DNA from: a bacterium
GTDB taxonomy: Bacteria > Auribacterota > Auribacteria > Auribacterales > Auribacteraceae
Length of the DNA stretch: 64,000 bases
NCBI GenBank assembly: GCA_024233545.1
Contig: JACKPL010000005.1
Span: 124,001 to 188,000, forward strand
Reading direction: 5' to 3'
The notes under the pieces are model-generated. The model searched no databases, was not told the DNA's origin, and worked only from the letters and a program-made list of their open reading frames with translations. Shown piece after piece: positions 16,646 through 25,733 of this stretch. Position numbers and translations under genes: made by a program. The stretch's first letter is position 1. Every line of letters begins with the position of its first letter.

Positions 16646-18208
16646 ATGGGAAAAATAAAGCGGGCAGTAATCAGCGTTTCCGATAAAACCGGGGTCATTG
16701 ATTTTGCCAAAGCATTGCACAGTATGGGAATAGAACTCATTTCAACCGGCGGGACGGCTCAATCTCTCAAAGATGCAGGGTTGCCGGTCACATTAGTCTC
16801 TCATTATACCGGTTCACCGGAGATTCTCGATGGGCGAGTGAAAACGCTCCACCCTAAAATTCATGCCGGTTTGCTTGCCGTTCGTGATAATAAAGAACAT
16901 CAGGAAGAATTATCGAAACTTAATATTCATCTTATTGATATGGTTGTCGTAAACCTTTATCCCTTCTATGAAACAGTGATGAAAGTAGGGATTTCTCAAG
17001 AAGAAATTATCGAAAATATTGATATTGGCGGGCCGACAATGCTTAGAGCCGCCGCAAAGAATTATCGGTCGGTAGCATGTGTATCGAATCCGCAACGATA
17101 TGATACGATTATTGCAGAAATGCAGAAAAACAACGGCGGTTTATCCCTTGAAACCAAAGAACAGCTTGCGTTTGAAGTCTTTTCTCATACCGCTTCATAT
17201 GATGCGGTAATAGCGTATTATTTCTCTACGATCAGGAAAAAAGACGCTTCCATTTTCCCGCAAAATATTACATTGCCGTTGGAAAAGATTCAAGATTTGC
17301 GGTATGGTGAAAACCCTCATCAAAAATCTGCATTATATAAATTAACCATTGACGGAAGAACTCATCTTACAAAAGCTGAACAACTGCAAGGGAAAGAATT
17401 ATCGTTTAATAATATAGTTGATCTTGATTCTGCGTTTAAGCTTGTATCGGAATTTACTGAACCTGCGGCGGTTATAGTCAAACATAATAATCCCTGTGGT
17501 GTTGCGCAAGCACAGTCGCTTGTCGATGCCTACAAGCGCGCGTATGCGCCCGATCCGGTATCGGCATTTGGAAGCATTCAGGCATATAATCGAAACGTTG
17601 ACGGAGACCTTGCTCGAGAGGTAAGTTCGCTGTTTGTCGAAGCAATTATTGCGCCTGACTATTCAGATGAAGCACTGGACATTTTTCGAAAAAAGAAAAA
17701 TCTCCGCATTTTGAAATATCCGGTGAATACTGTTACGCCGATTCTTAACTTTACTTTCGATGTCAAGCGTGTCGACGGAGGAGCGCTTATTCAGGATGCT
17801 GATGTTCAACTAGTTTCACGGGAAAATCTTGTTTGTGTTACTAAACGCCAGCCGACACCTGACCAGATCGAAAGCCTCCTTTTTGCGTGGAAAATCGCCA
17901 AACATGTTAAATCGAATACTATTGTGTTTGTAAAAGATACTGAAACAGTCGGTATCGGAGCGGGGCAGATGAGCAGGATTGATGCTACAAAACTGGCGGC
18001 GCAAAAAGCATATAAACCGTTGAAAAACATTGTGATGGCATCCGATGCGTTTTTTCCGTTTCGCGATAATATCGATGAAGCCGCTCGATACGGTGTTGAA
18101 GCAATTATACAACCCGGCGGGTCCGTGCGTGACCAAGAAGTAATTGATGCGTGCAATGAGTTTAATATTGCAATGGTTGTAACGGGAATGCGTCATTTCA
18201 GACATTAA
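16646..18208 (+). CDS. purH: Bifunctional AICAR formyltransferase / IMP cyclohydrolase
   Basis: PurH performs the last two steps to IMP. The N-terminal cyclohydrolase (MGS-like) domain begins KRAVISVSDKTGVIDFAK and includes STGGTAQSL and DGRVKTLHPKIHAG. The C-terminal transformylase contains LRYGENPHQKSALY, VKHNNPCGVAQ and DAFFPFRD. I chose the ATG at 16646 (MGKIKRAVISVSDK, GGAG upstream); the open frame extends to a TTG at 16619 that would add nine residues with no family support. The resulting 520 residues match the family. Confidence 0.96.
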   Translation: MGKIKRAVISVSDKTGVIDFAKALHSMGIELISTGGTAQSLKDAGLPVTLVSHYTGSPEILDGRVKTLHPKIHAGLLAVRDNKEHQEELSKLNIHLIDMVVVNLYPFYETVMKVGISQEEIIENIDIGGPTMLRAAAKNYRSVACVSNPQRYDTIIAEMQKNNGGLSLETKEQLAFEVFSHTASYDAVIAYYFSTIRKKDASIFPQNITLPLEKIQDLRYGENPHQKSALYKLTIDGRTHLTKAEQLQGKELSFNNIVDLDSAFKLVSEFTEPAAVIVKHNNPCGVAQAQSLVDAYKRAYAPDPVSAFGSIQAYNRNVDGDLAREVSSLFVEAIIAPDYSDEALDIFRKKKNLRILKYPVNTVTPILNFTFDVKRVDGGALIQDADVQLVSRENLVCVTKRQPTPDQIESLLFAWKIAKHVKSNTIVFVKDTETVGIGAGQMSRIDATKLAAQKAYKPLKNIVMASDAFFPFRDNIDEAARYGVEAIIQPGGSVRDQEVIDACNEFNIAMVVTGMRHFRH

Positions 18209-18227
18209 AATTAAAAGGAGCGAGCAA

Positions 18228-19514
18228 GTGAATGTTTTAGTGATTGGCGGCGGCGGCAGAGAACACGCGCTGGTGTGGAAACTAAGTAAGAGCCCTCTTG
18301 TGACAAAACTGTATTGCGCCCCGGGCAACGGCGGTATTGCTCAGATAGCTGAATGCTGTTCGCTGAATGCCGATGATTGTGCAGGTTTACTGAAATTCGC
18401 AAAAGAGAAAAAAATCCAGTTTGTCGTTGTTGGCCCTGAAGTTCCTCTTACTAAGGGAATTGTCGATTTATTTATCGAAAACAATATACCGGCTATAGGC
18501 CCGTCGCGTGTTGCGGCTCAGCTTGAAGGAAGTAAAATTTTTGCAAAAGATATTATGAAGAAAGCCGGTGTTTCAACGGGTTTTTATGAAACGTTCACTA
18601 CAAGCAAAGATGCCTTAAAATACCTTGAAGGAAAGACCCTTCCCATCGTTGTTAAAGCTGATGGATTAGCGGCAGGAAAAGGTGTTACAGTTGCCGCGAC
18701 AATTGCTGAAGCAGAAGAAGCAGTAAAATTGATTCTCGATGATAAAATATTCGGTTCAGCGGGAAATCAACTAATCATCGAGGAGTTTCTCGCGGGAGAA
18801 GAAGCGTCGATGTTTGCGTTAACCGATGGAACAAATGTGCTCCCGCTCGTTTCTTCACAAGACCATAAGCGCGCATTTGACGGCGATACCGGCCCTAATA
18901 CTGGAGGTATGGGCGCATATAGTCCCGCGCCTGTCGTTACTCCTCAACTTGAAAAGGAAGTTACGGAAACAATTTTTAAACCGATCATCAAAACGATGAA
19001 AGAACAAGGAATGCCTTTTAAAGGTATCCTTTATGCAGGGTTGATGATACAGAACGGAAAAGCGAAAGTTCTGGAGTTTAATGTGCGGTTTGGCGATCCC
19101 GAAGCACAAGTCTTATTGCCGCGATTAAAGACAGGCCTTATGGAAATTTTTATCGCTCTCTATGAAGAGCGCCTTGATAAAATTCGCCTTGAATGGACGT
19201 CAGAAGCGGCTGTTACTGTCGTACTTGCATCAGGCGGGTATCCGGGAAAATATGAAAAATCAAAAATTATTCATGGATTGGATTTATTCAAAACCGATGA
19301 AACTGCAATACTTTTTCATGCAGGAACAAAGCAGAGTAATGGTGTATATAGTACAGATGGCGGCAGGGTTCTAAATGTTACTGCATTGGGAAAAGATATA
19401 AAAACCGCTCAAGAAAATGCATATAAAGCAGTTAAGAAAATTCATTTCGATAAAATGCATTATCGGAGAGATATAGCAGATAAAGCGCTAAAGAGAACAA
19501 TGAAGGAGGTATAA
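18228..19514 (+). CDS. purD: Phosphoribosylamine-glycine ligase (GAR synthetase)
   Basis: An ATP-grasp enzyme that joins glycine to phosphoribosylamine. Blocks seen: VLVIGGGGREHALVWKL (N domain), VVKADGLAAGKGVTVA (ATP-binding), TGGMGAYSPAP and LEFNVRFGDPEAQ (metal ligands). Translation starts at GTG (18228) behind a strong AAAAGGAG. The 428 residues are the normal length. The last base of its stop is the first base of the purE ATG (TAATG). Confidence 0.97.
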   Translation: MNVLVIGGGGREHALVWKLSKSPLVTKLYCAPGNGGIAQIAECCSLNADDCAGLLKFAKEKKIQFVVVGPEVPLTKGIVDLFIENNIPAIGPSRVAAQLEGSKIFAKDIMKKAGVSTGFYETFTTSKDALKYLEGKTLPIVVKADGLAAGKGVTVAATIAEAEEAVKLILDDKIFGSAGNQLIIEEFLAGEEASMFALTDGTNVLPLVSSQDHKRAFDGDTGPNTGGMGAYSPAPVVTPQLEKEVTETIFKPIIKTMKEQGMPFKGILYAGLMIQNGKAKVLEFNVRFGDPEAQVLLPRLKTGLMEIFIALYEERLDKIRLEWTSEAAVTVVLASGGYPGKYEKSKIIHGLDLFKTDETAILFHAGTKQSNGVYSTDGGRVLNVTALGKDIKTAQENAYKAVKKIHFDKMHYRRDIADKALKRTMKEV

Positions 19515-20032
19515 TGAGGCCAGAAAAAACGTCTCCGCTGGTGGGAATTCTTATGGGCAGTAAATCTGATCTGCCGATTCTCCAGTTAACGATTGATAAA
19601 TTATTTGAGTTAGGCATACCGTGTGAAGTGAAGGTCATGTCAGCGCATCGTACGCCTGAAGCGGCTTCAGAATACATTAAGCAGGCGGAATCTCGCGGAT
19701 TAAAAGTCATTATTGCGGCGGCTGGAGGCGCGGCGCATCTTGCAGGATTCCTTGCAGGACAAACAATACTGCCGGTGATCGGAATTCCGATCGATGCTAC
19801 ATCGTTGGGCGGTTTAGATGCCCTTTTATCCACTGTGCAGATGCCTCCCGGTGTCCCTGTTGCTACAGTTGCAATTGGAAAATTCGGAGCGGTCAACGCG
19901 GCGGTTCTTGCCGCTCAAATTATTGCTCTCGGTGATGTGAAGCTCAATAACCGCTTAAAACAGATGAAAAAAGAAATGGCACAGAAGGTAATTGATGCGT
20001 GTGACGAATTAAACCGTGAGATCGGAATATAG
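19514..20032 (+). CDS. purE: N5-carboxyaminoimidazole ribonucleotide mutase (PurE, class I-like)
   Basis: PurE moves the carboxylate of N5-CAIR to give CAIR. The 172-residue protein has MGSKSDLP, the conserved SAHRTPE, GGAAHLAGFLAG and the C-terminal VQMPPGVPVATVAIGK, all close to the class I bacterial form that normally works with PurK. No purK is adjacent or elsewhere in the window, so it must be elsewhere or the enzyme may act as a direct AIR carboxylase. It is the last pur gene; the start overlaps the purD stop. Confidence 0.95.
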   Translation: MRPEKTSPLVGILMGSKSDLPILQLTIDKLFELGIPCEVKVMSAHRTPEAASEYIKQAESRGLKVIIAAAGGAAHLAGFLAGQTILPVIGIPIDATSLGGLDALLSTVQMPPGVPVATVAIGKFGAVNAAVLAAQIIALGDVKLNNRLKQMKKEMAQKVIDACDELNREIGI

Positions 20033-20036
20033 TACT

Positions 20037-20636
20037 ATGCCGGATGTTTATGCTGTCGACCCTCAGTGTCCTGACCGCACAATTATTGCTAAAGCCGCCC
20101 ACATAGTAAAAAATGGCGGCCTGGTAATATTTCCTACCGAAACGGTATATGGTATTGGCGCTTTGTACGGAGATATGCAGGCAAAACAGAAATTGTTTAC
20201 TGCAAAAAAACGCCCTTTGGATAAACCGATAACCATACATATCTCGCATCTAAAATACATTGAACAAGTTGGATGTTCTATTCCTGATTGTGCGCGGCGG
20301 TACATTGCGGATTATTGGCCGGGCCCGGTCACTTTGCTCTTGCCAATGCATACAGGAAACGGTAAACTTGGCTTTCGTTTACCCGACCACCCCGTTGCGT
20401 TGGCGTTAATTGATGCGTCCGGAGGTTTGATGCTTGCGACAAGTGCGAATAAAAGCGGCGGGAAAAGCCCTGTTACTGCACAGGAAGCGCAAGAGCAACT
20501 TGGCGATAATGCCGATGCAATCATTGATGCGGGACAAACTGGTTATTTAGGCGATTCAATCATTGTCGATTGTTCGGCTGAACAGCCGGTTGTAATCAGA
20601 GAAGGGGTTATAAACCAGAGTAAATTTGTTTTATAA
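20037..20636 (+). CDS. tsaC: L-threonylcarbamoyladenylate synthase (Sua5/YrdC/YwlC family)
   Basis: This enzyme makes threonylcarbamoyl-AMP for the t6A modification of ANN-decoding tRNAs. The family pattern is clear: GGLVIFPTETVYGIGA near the N-terminus, the KxR-type KKRPLDKPI, HxSxL as HISHL, PGPVTLLL, and ATSANKSGGKSP. I start at the ATG 20037 (199 aa); an in-frame GTG at 20016 would overlap purE by 17 nt. It lacks the C-terminal Sua5 domain, so it is the short TsaC form. The tsaC / phosphatase / rpiB / glyA order resembles the ywlC-ywlE-ywlF-glyA region of Bacillus. Confidence 0.9.
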   Translation: MPDVYAVDPQCPDRTIIAKAAHIVKNGGLVIFPTETVYGIGALYGDMQAKQKLFTAKKRPLDKPITIHISHLKYIEQVGCSIPDCARRYIADYWPGPVTLLLPMHTGNGKLGFRLPDHPVALALIDASGGLMLATSANKSGGKSPVTAQEAQEQLGDNADAIIDAGQTGYLGDSIIVDCSAEQPVVIREGVINQSKFVL

Positions 20637-20671
20637 CGTCTCCATGCACGCGAACCTTTTCAGGAGATGAC

Positions 20672-21127
20672 ATGGAAAAAAAAATATTATTTGTTTGTAC
20701 CGGCAATATATGCCGAAGCCCAATGGCGGAAGGTATTTTTAAGAAACTTGCTTTAGTGCGCCCTGATTTGGTGTGCCGGTCAGCGGGAATAATTGCGTAT
20801 AATGGGTTTCCTGCCAGTCCTAATGGGGTTGCTGTTGCGAAAAAGTATGGTGTTGATTTATCATACCACTTATCCCAATTGTTGAGCAGAGAACTGCTTG
20901 ATGATTCGGATTACGTATTTGTTATGACAGAAGAACATATGAGGGCATTGACTGAAACATTTCCCGAGTATATGTATAAAGTTTTTTTGCTGAAACATTT
21001 TGCTGAAGACAGCGAATCGTGGTCTAATCCGAATATTGACGATCCTATCGGAGGGTCGGAACATGAATATGAGCGCTGTTATCTCGAACTTGAAGATGCA
21101 ATCAAAAAGATAGTGAGCAAATTATGA
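20672..21127 (+). CDS. Low-molecular-weight protein phosphatase (tyrosine-type)
   Basis: The 151-residue protein has the P-loop C-x5-R-S as CTGNICRS (Cys9, Arg15) and a general-acid Asp in NIDDPIGGS. In the YwlE protein-arginine phosphatase the residue four after the catalytic Cys is Thr and favours phosphoarginine; here it is Ile13, as in tyrosine phosphatases. It is therefore more likely a phosphotyrosine phosphatase, for example on a capsule tyrosine kinase, despite the ywlE-like gene neighbourhood. The stop overlaps the rpiB start by 4 nt. Confidence 0.88.
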   Translation: MEKKILFVCTGNICRSPMAEGIFKKLALVRPDLVCRSAGIIAYNGFPASPNGVAVAKKYGVDLSYHLSQLLSRELLDDSDYVFVMTEEHMRALTETFPEYMYKVFLLKHFAEDSESWSNPNIDDPIGGSEHEYERCYLELEDAIKKIVSKL

Positions 21128-21555
21128 AAATCAGTGTTGGCAGTGATCATAGAGGCTATTGGTTGAAAGAAAAACTTAAAGAAATATTATTGGAAAACGG
21201 ACATATTGTTGACGATGTCGGCTGTGAAAAAGCTGAGTCGTGCGATTATCCTGAATTTGCTCAAAAAGTAGCGGGAAAGGTTTCTGATAATACATCAGAC
21301 CGCGGCATATTGATTTGCGGGTCGGGCATTGGAATGTCTATAGCGGCGAACCGTTTTGTCAATGTTCGTGCCGCTTTGTGTTACAACGAAGAAGCGGCTC
21401 AATTAAGCCGAGCGCATAATGATTCGAATGTTCTTGTTTTGGGAGCGAACTTTGTAGCGCCTGAGAAAGCAGGCAAAATATTGCAGGCATGGTTAGATAC
21501 AGTATTTGAACAAGGGCGCCATCAAAAAAGATTGAACTTAATAGATAATAAATAA
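21124..21555 (+). CDS. rpiB: Ribose-5-phosphate isomerase B
   Basis: RpiB interconverts ribose-5-phosphate and ribulose-5-phosphate, feeding PRPP and thus the purine pathway upstream. The 143-residue protein shows the family opening ISVGSDHRGYWLKEKL, the SCDYPEFA segment, the anion-binding GILICGSGIGMSIAANR and the AHNDSNVLVLGA block. An LacAB-type role is unlikely because no galactose genes are near. The start overlaps the phosphatase stop (ATGA) and glyA follows after 15 bp, so the set is one transcription unit. Confidence 0.93.
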   Translation: MKISVGSDHRGYWLKEKLKEILLENGHIVDDVGCEKAESCDYPEFAQKVAGKVSDNTSDRGILICGSGIGMSIAANRFVNVRAALCYNEEAAQLSRAHNDSNVLVLGANFVAPEKAGKILQAWLDTVFEQGRHQKRLNLIDNK

Positions 21556-21570
21556 TTTTGAAATTGCTGT

Positions 21571-22839
21571 ATGGGAGGAATGAACTTGGAACCACTGAAA
21601 TATGTAGATGCAGATGTGGCGCACGCTATAGAAAAAGAAGTTGAACGGCAGACATTTACGCTAGAATTGATCGCATCGGAGAATTTTGTAAGCCGTGCTG
21701 TGCTGGAAGCCCAAGGGTCGGTTCTAACCAATAAATACGCTGAAGGATATCCCGGAAAACGATGGTATAACGGATGTGAGTATGTTGATATAGTTGAATC
21801 AAAGGCCATAGAACGGGCAAAACAGCTTTTTGGCGCCGAACATGTCAATGTTCAGCCTCACTCAGGGTCTCAAGCAAATACCGCGGTGTATTGCGCTGTG
21901 CTTCAACCGGGGGATACAATACTGGCGATGGACCTTGCTCATGGCGGACACCTGACCCACGGACATAAATTAAATTTTTCTGGATTGTTCTACAACATCG
22001 TTTCTTACGGTGTAAAAAGAGATACTGAACAGATTGATTACAGTCAAGTAGAAAAATTAGCAAAAGAACATAAACCGAAATTGATAGTTGCCGGTGCAAG
22101 TGCATATCCCCGCTTTATTGATTTTAAACGCTTTCGTGAGATTGCCGATTCTGTAGGAGCATTAGTCATGGTCGATATGGCTCATATTGCAGGACTCATT
22201 GCCGGCGGGGTGCATCCTAATCCTGTTCCTTATGCGGAATTTGTGACAACTACAACCCATAAAACCTTGCGTGGCCCTCGCGCTGGAATGATTCTCTGTC
22301 AGGAAAAATTCGCAAAAGATATTGATGTGCGTGTTTTTCCGGGATTGCAAGGAGGGCCTTTGATGCATGTCATAGCCGCCAAAGCGGTTGCATTTAAAGA
22401 AGCATTACAGCCGGAATTCAAATTATATGCTCAGCAAGTGGTGAAGAATGCAAAAGTTCTTGCACGAGTCCTTGAATCCAACGGATGCCGTATCGTATCA
22501 GGCGGCACAGATAATCATATCGTATTGCTTGATGTATCGTCAGTAGGTTTGACGGGAAAGATTGTTGCTTCCGCACTGGAAGAGGCGGGTGTAACAGTCA
22601 ATAAAAATCTTATTCCCTATGATGAAAAAAGCCCGTTTGTAACCAGCGGGGTTCGGCTTGGCACAGCCGCATTGACCACTCGAGGCATGAAAGAAACCGA
22701 AATGGAGCAGGTCGGAAAACTTATCAGTACTGTTCTTAAGAATATTGAGAATGAATCTGCGTTAAAAACCGTACGCAAAGAAGTCTATGCTTTGTGTGAA
22801 AGATTTGTAATGTATCAACAGCCAATTGGAACTCTTTAA
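21571..22839 (+). CDS. glyA: Serine hydroxymethyltransferase
   Basis: GlyA converts serine and THF to glycine and 5,10-methylene-THF, supplying glycine for PurD and one-carbon units for purine synthesis. It shows LELIASENFVS, the EGYPGKRWYNGCEYVD block and the PLP lysine in TTTTHKTLRGPRAG. Start choice is open: ATG 21571, ATG 21580, or TTG 21586. The only good Shine-Dalgarno (GGAGG, 21574-21578) lies inside the longest form and is ideally spaced (7 nt) for the TTG, so that start deserves attention. Normal length (417-422). Confidence 0.96.
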   Translation: MGGMNLEPLKYVDADVAHAIEKEVERQTFTLELIASENFVSRAVLEAQGSVLTNKYAEGYPGKRWYNGCEYVDIVESKAIERAKQLFGAEHVNVQPHSGSQANTAVYCAVLQPGDTILAMDLAHGGHLTHGHKLNFSGLFYNIVSYGVKRDTEQIDYSQVEKLAKEHKPKLIVAGASAYPRFIDFKRFREIADSVGALVMVDMAHIAGLIAGGVHPNPVPYAEFVTTTTHKTLRGPRAGMILCQEKFAKDIDVRVFPGLQGGPLMHVIAAKAVAFKEALQPEFKLYAQQVVKNAKVLARVLESNGCRIVSGGTDNHIVLLDVSSVGLTGKIVASALEEAGVTVNKNLIPYDEKSPFVTSGVRLGTAALTTRGMKETEMEQVGKLISTVLKNIENESALKTVRKEVYALCERFVMYQQPIGTL

Positions 22840-22864
22840 AAAAACTAAAACGCAAGGGAAACGC

Positions 22865-23824
22865 ATGAAAAAAGCGTTAATTACAGGAATAACAGGACAA
22901 GACGGCTCATATTTAGCAGAAAATTTACTGTCTAAAGGATACGAAGTTCATGGCATGGTAAGGCGTTCAAGTACAGAAACTTTCATGCGTATTGAACACA
23001 TTAGAGAAAAAATTCATATACATCAGGCGGATTTGCTCGATCAGTTATCACTACTGAACCTTATTGAAGAGATTCGCCCTTGTGAATTATATAATTTAGC
23101 GGCGCAGTCATTTGTACCGACATCATGGGTTCAGCCGTTTTTAACCGCAGAATTTACTGCGGTCGGAGTAACGCGCATTCTTGAAGCAGTTCGCTTGGTC
23201 GATAAAAAAATACGCGTCTATCAAGCGTCTAGCAGTGAAATGTTTGGTAAAGTAAAGGAAATACCTCAAACAGAGGATACTCCGTTTTATCCACGCAGTC
23301 CGTATGGAGTGGCAAAAGTGTATGGGCATTGGATAACAATAAATTATCGCGAAAGTTATGGGCTTTTTGCATGTTCAGGGATATTATTTAATCATGAATC
23401 CCCCCGAAGAGGGAAAGAATTCGTTACACGGAAAATAACCGATGGAGTGGCACGCATTAAAGCTGGGTTACAGGATAAACTGTATCTCGGAAACCTTGAA
23501 GCAAAACGCGATTGGGGATATGCCGGCGACTATGTCGAGGCGATGTGGCTTATGCTCCAGCAGGATGCTCCGGACGATTATGTCATTGCTACAGGGGAAA
23601 CTCATTCCGTAAAAGAATTTTGCGAGATAGCTTTTGATAGAGCCGGCCTTGATTGGGAAAAATATGTGGAAATTGATCCCCAGTTTTTTCGTCCGGCAGA
23701 AGTCGATTGTCTCGTCGGCAATGCAGAAAAAGCGCAAAAAAAACTCGGATGGAAAAGAAAAGTGGCATTTAAAGAATTAGTCCATCTCATGGTTGACGCA
23801 GATTTAAAAAGGTATCAAGTATGA
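22865..23824 (+). CDS. gmd: GDP-mannose 4,6-dehydratase
   Basis: The enzyme turns GDP-D-mannose into GDP-4-dehydro-6-deoxy-D-mannose. Seen: the Rossmann motif in ALITGITGQDGSYLAENL, the family block IHQADLLDQLSL, SSSEMFGKV, the SPYGVAKVYGH Tyr/Lys catalytic pair and the FNHESPRRGKEFVTRKI block that is specific to GMD. The start is the ATG at 22865 with AAGGGAAA upstream; the open frame extends to a TTG within glyA. Followed with a 4-nt overlap by the reductase gene. Confidence 0.93.
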   Translation: MKKALITGITGQDGSYLAENLLSKGYEVHGMVRRSSTETFMRIEHIREKIHIHQADLLDQLSLLNLIEEIRPCELYNLAAQSFVPTSWVQPFLTAEFTAVGVTRILEAVRLVDKKIRVYQASSSEMFGKVKEIPQTEDTPFYPRSPYGVAKVYGHWITINYRESYGLFACSGILFNHESPRRGKEFVTRKITDGVARIKAGLQDKLYLGNLEAKRDWGYAGDYVEAMWLMLQQDAPDDYVIATGETHSVKEFCEIAFDRAGLDWEKYVEIDPQFFRPAEVDCLVGNAEKAQKKLGWKRKVAFKELVHLMVDADLKRYQV

Positions 23825-24774
23825 AAAAAGCCCTTGTGACCGGAATATGCGGGTTTGTTGGACAGTATCTTGCTCATGCATTGCTTGAACGAGGATATCA
23901 AGTCTATGGAGTTTACCATCAGGAATCCGACCTCAACGCATATCCTGAAGAAATCTTTAATGATATAACTTTTTTTCAATGCGATATTGCTCATAAAGGG
24001 AGCGTAACCTCGATTATTTCATACCTTGATTTAGATGTCATTTTTCATCTTGCCGGAATTACATTTATTCCTATGGCGGAAGCTGACCTTGAGACAGCGT
24101 TTCAAGTGAATGTATTCGGAACGGAAAATATCCTCAATGCTATTAAACATAAAAAGGGATGTAAATTTGTTTATATCAGTTCGAGTGAGGTTTATGCTCC
24201 GCAACCTCCGGATAAAATGCCTTATACTGAGGAACATCCTATTGCGCCATCAAATATTTATGGGATAACGAAACATTCATCTGAAATGATGTGTGCTGTA
24301 CATGCGCGGAAATGGGCAACGCCGTATTTGGTGTTTCGTCCGTTCAATCATATCGGACCGCGGCAAAATAAATTATTTGTTGCGTCTGACTTTGCTTGTC
24401 AGATTGCCATGATTGAAAAGGGCTTAAAAAAGCCGGAACTATCAGTTGGCAACATTGATACAATGCGTGATTTTTCAGATGTGAGAGATGTTGTTCAAGG
24501 GTATGTCATTGCATCGGAGAAAATAGACCGGAATGAAACATATAATATTTGTTCCGGTAACGCATGTAGAATTGAAGATTTGTTAAAACAACTAATAGAA
24601 CTGTCACATGTGCCGATAAAATTATCAGTTAACCCTTCAAAATTTCGGAAAACTGAAAACCCTGTTATACAGGGCAGTTACGCAAAACTGAATAGAGATG
24701 CAGGATGGGAACCGAAAATTCCTTTAAGGCAATCTCTCAAGGATATCTTAGATTATTGGAGATCAACTGTATAA
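23821..24774 (+). CDS. rmd: GDP-4-dehydro-6-deoxy-D-mannose reductase (GDP-D-rhamnose synthesis)
   Basis: This is an extended SDR protein with ALVTGICGFVGQYLAHAL, YISSSEVY, and the catalytic NIYGITKHSSE. The stretch FRPFNHIGPRQ...FVASDFACQIA and VGNIDTMRDFSDVRDVVQGY matches Rmd enzymes, which reduce the Gmd product to GDP-D-rhamnose. The alternative Fcl (GDP-fucose synthase) has a different C-terminal pattern, so D-rhamnose is the better call. It starts at ATGA overlapping gmd, so the pair is a two-step pathway unit, probably for a D-rhamnose-containing O-antigen or other surface glycan. Confidence 0.85.
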   Translation: MKKALVTGICGFVGQYLAHALLERGYQVYGVYHQESDLNAYPEEIFNDITFFQCDIAHKGSVTSIISYLDLDVIFHLAGITFIPMAEADLETAFQVNVFGTENILNAIKHKKGCKFVYISSSEVYAPQPPDKMPYTEEHPIAPSNIYGITKHSSEMMCAVHARKWATPYLVFRPFNHIGPRQNKLFVASDFACQIAMIEKGLKKPELSVGNIDTMRDFSDVRDVVQGYVIASEKIDRNETYNICSGNACRIEDLLKQLIELSHVPIKLSVNPSKFRKTENPVIQGSYAKLNRDAGWEPKIPLRQSLKDILDYWRSTV

Positions 24775-24793
24775 AACAGTTGAATAACGTTCT

Positions 24794-25606
24794 ATGGAAC
24801 TCTGGGTTGCGGTAATTTTAGGCATTGTTCAAGGGCTTACTGAATTTCTTCCTATCAGCAGTTCAGCTCACCTTGCGATACTGCAAAAAATATTTCCCGT
24901 ACAAGACAATTTGGAAATGTTTTTCGATTTGACTATCCATATGGGTACCCTGTTTGCAGTTACGGTATTCTATTTTGAAGACATCCGAAAAATTGCTCAT
25001 TCCATTATGATACGACCGTCGGGCTGGAATAAAGCATTTGAAACAGATTTTAATTTTCGATTGGCATATTATATTATGCTTAGTACACTTTTTACTGGTG
25101 TTGCAGGACTTTTATTCCGTGACCTTGTTGAACAAGCATTTAGAAATGTTCATCTTGTGGCTTATGCGCTAATGTGTACCGGCTTGTTGTTGTTGATTGT
25201 GGAGAGAAAAAGCAAAAAATCCCGCCATTTTGATGCTTTCTCATGGCGTGATGCGCTTATTATAGGTGTTTTCCAAACATGGGCATTATTCCCTGGAATT
25301 TCGCGGTCAGGAACGACTATTGCATGTGCCATGATGCTCGGTTTTGCAAAGTCAGATTCGGCACGGTACTCTTTTCTTCTTTCAATACCCGCAATTATCG
25401 GTGCTTTTAGCCTGCAATTGTTAGAAATGCTGAATATGGGGATTGAATTGGCTTGGCTTAAACCGTTGGCGGTTGGTTTTATATGTTCGCTTTTTTTCGG
25501 ATATTTAGCGATTAAATTGATTCTCTTAGTACTTCGAGGAAACAAGTTATTTTGTTTTTCGATATATTGTTGGGTTTTATCTTTGATAGTTCTTCTCTTT
25601 TTATAA
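24794..25606 (+). CDS. uppP: Undecaprenyl-diphosphatase
   Basis: UppP (BacA) removes a phosphate from undecaprenyl diphosphate to recycle the lipid carrier for peptidoglycan and surface glycans. The 270-residue polytopic protein shows the two signature loops, GIVQGLTEFLPISSSAHL (10-27, with the QxxxE motif) and PGISRSGTTIACAMMLG. It ends just before a strong bidirectional terminator and faces the convergent tRNA/nqr operon. Confidence 0.95.
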   Translation: MELWVAVILGIVQGLTEFLPISSSAHLAILQKIFPVQDNLEMFFDLTIHMGTLFAVTVFYFEDIRKIAHSIMIRPSGWNKAFETDFNFRLAYYIMLSTLFTGVAGLLFRDLVEQAFRNVHLVAYALMCTGLLLLIVERKSKKSRHFDAFSWRDALIIGVFQTWALFPGISRSGTTIACAMMLGFAKSDSARYSFLLSIPAIIGAFSLQLLEMLNMGIELAWLKPLAVGFICSLFFGYLAIKLILLVLRGNKLFCFSIYCWVLSLIVLLFL

Positions 25607-25619
25607 AGATACACAATAA

Positions 25620-25654
25620 AAAAACCTTCCACTCGAACTGAATGGAAGGTTTTT
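25620..25654. terminator. Bidirectional intrinsic terminator between uppP and tRNA-Ala/nqr
   Basis: A perfect 12-bp inverted repeat (25620-25631 and 25643-25654, core CCTTCCA/TGGAAGG flanked by A5/T5) with an 11-nt loop. The outer A/T tracts give a U-run on both strands, so it can stop transcription from uppP on the plus strand and from the nqr-tRNA unit on the minus strand. Confidence 0.88.
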
Positions 25655-25660
25655 AATTTA

Positions 25661-25733
25661 TGGAGGATAGCGGGTTCGAACCGCTGACCCCAACGCTGCC
25701 AGCGTTGTGCTCTCCCAGCTGAGCTAATCCCCC
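25661..25733 (-). tRNA. tRNA-Ala (anticodon GGC)
   Basis: The 73-nt minus-strand sequence folds as a standard cloverleaf: acceptor GGGGGAT/ATCCTCC with a G3-U70 wobble (the alanine identity element), D-arm with AGCTGGGA, anticodon stem-loop with TGGCA giving anticodon GGC, variable GGTC and T-arm GGTTCGAACC. The discriminator is A; CCA is not encoded. Its 5' end directly follows the nqrF stop codon with no spacer, so it is probably cut from the nqr transcript by RNase P. Confidence 0.95.
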
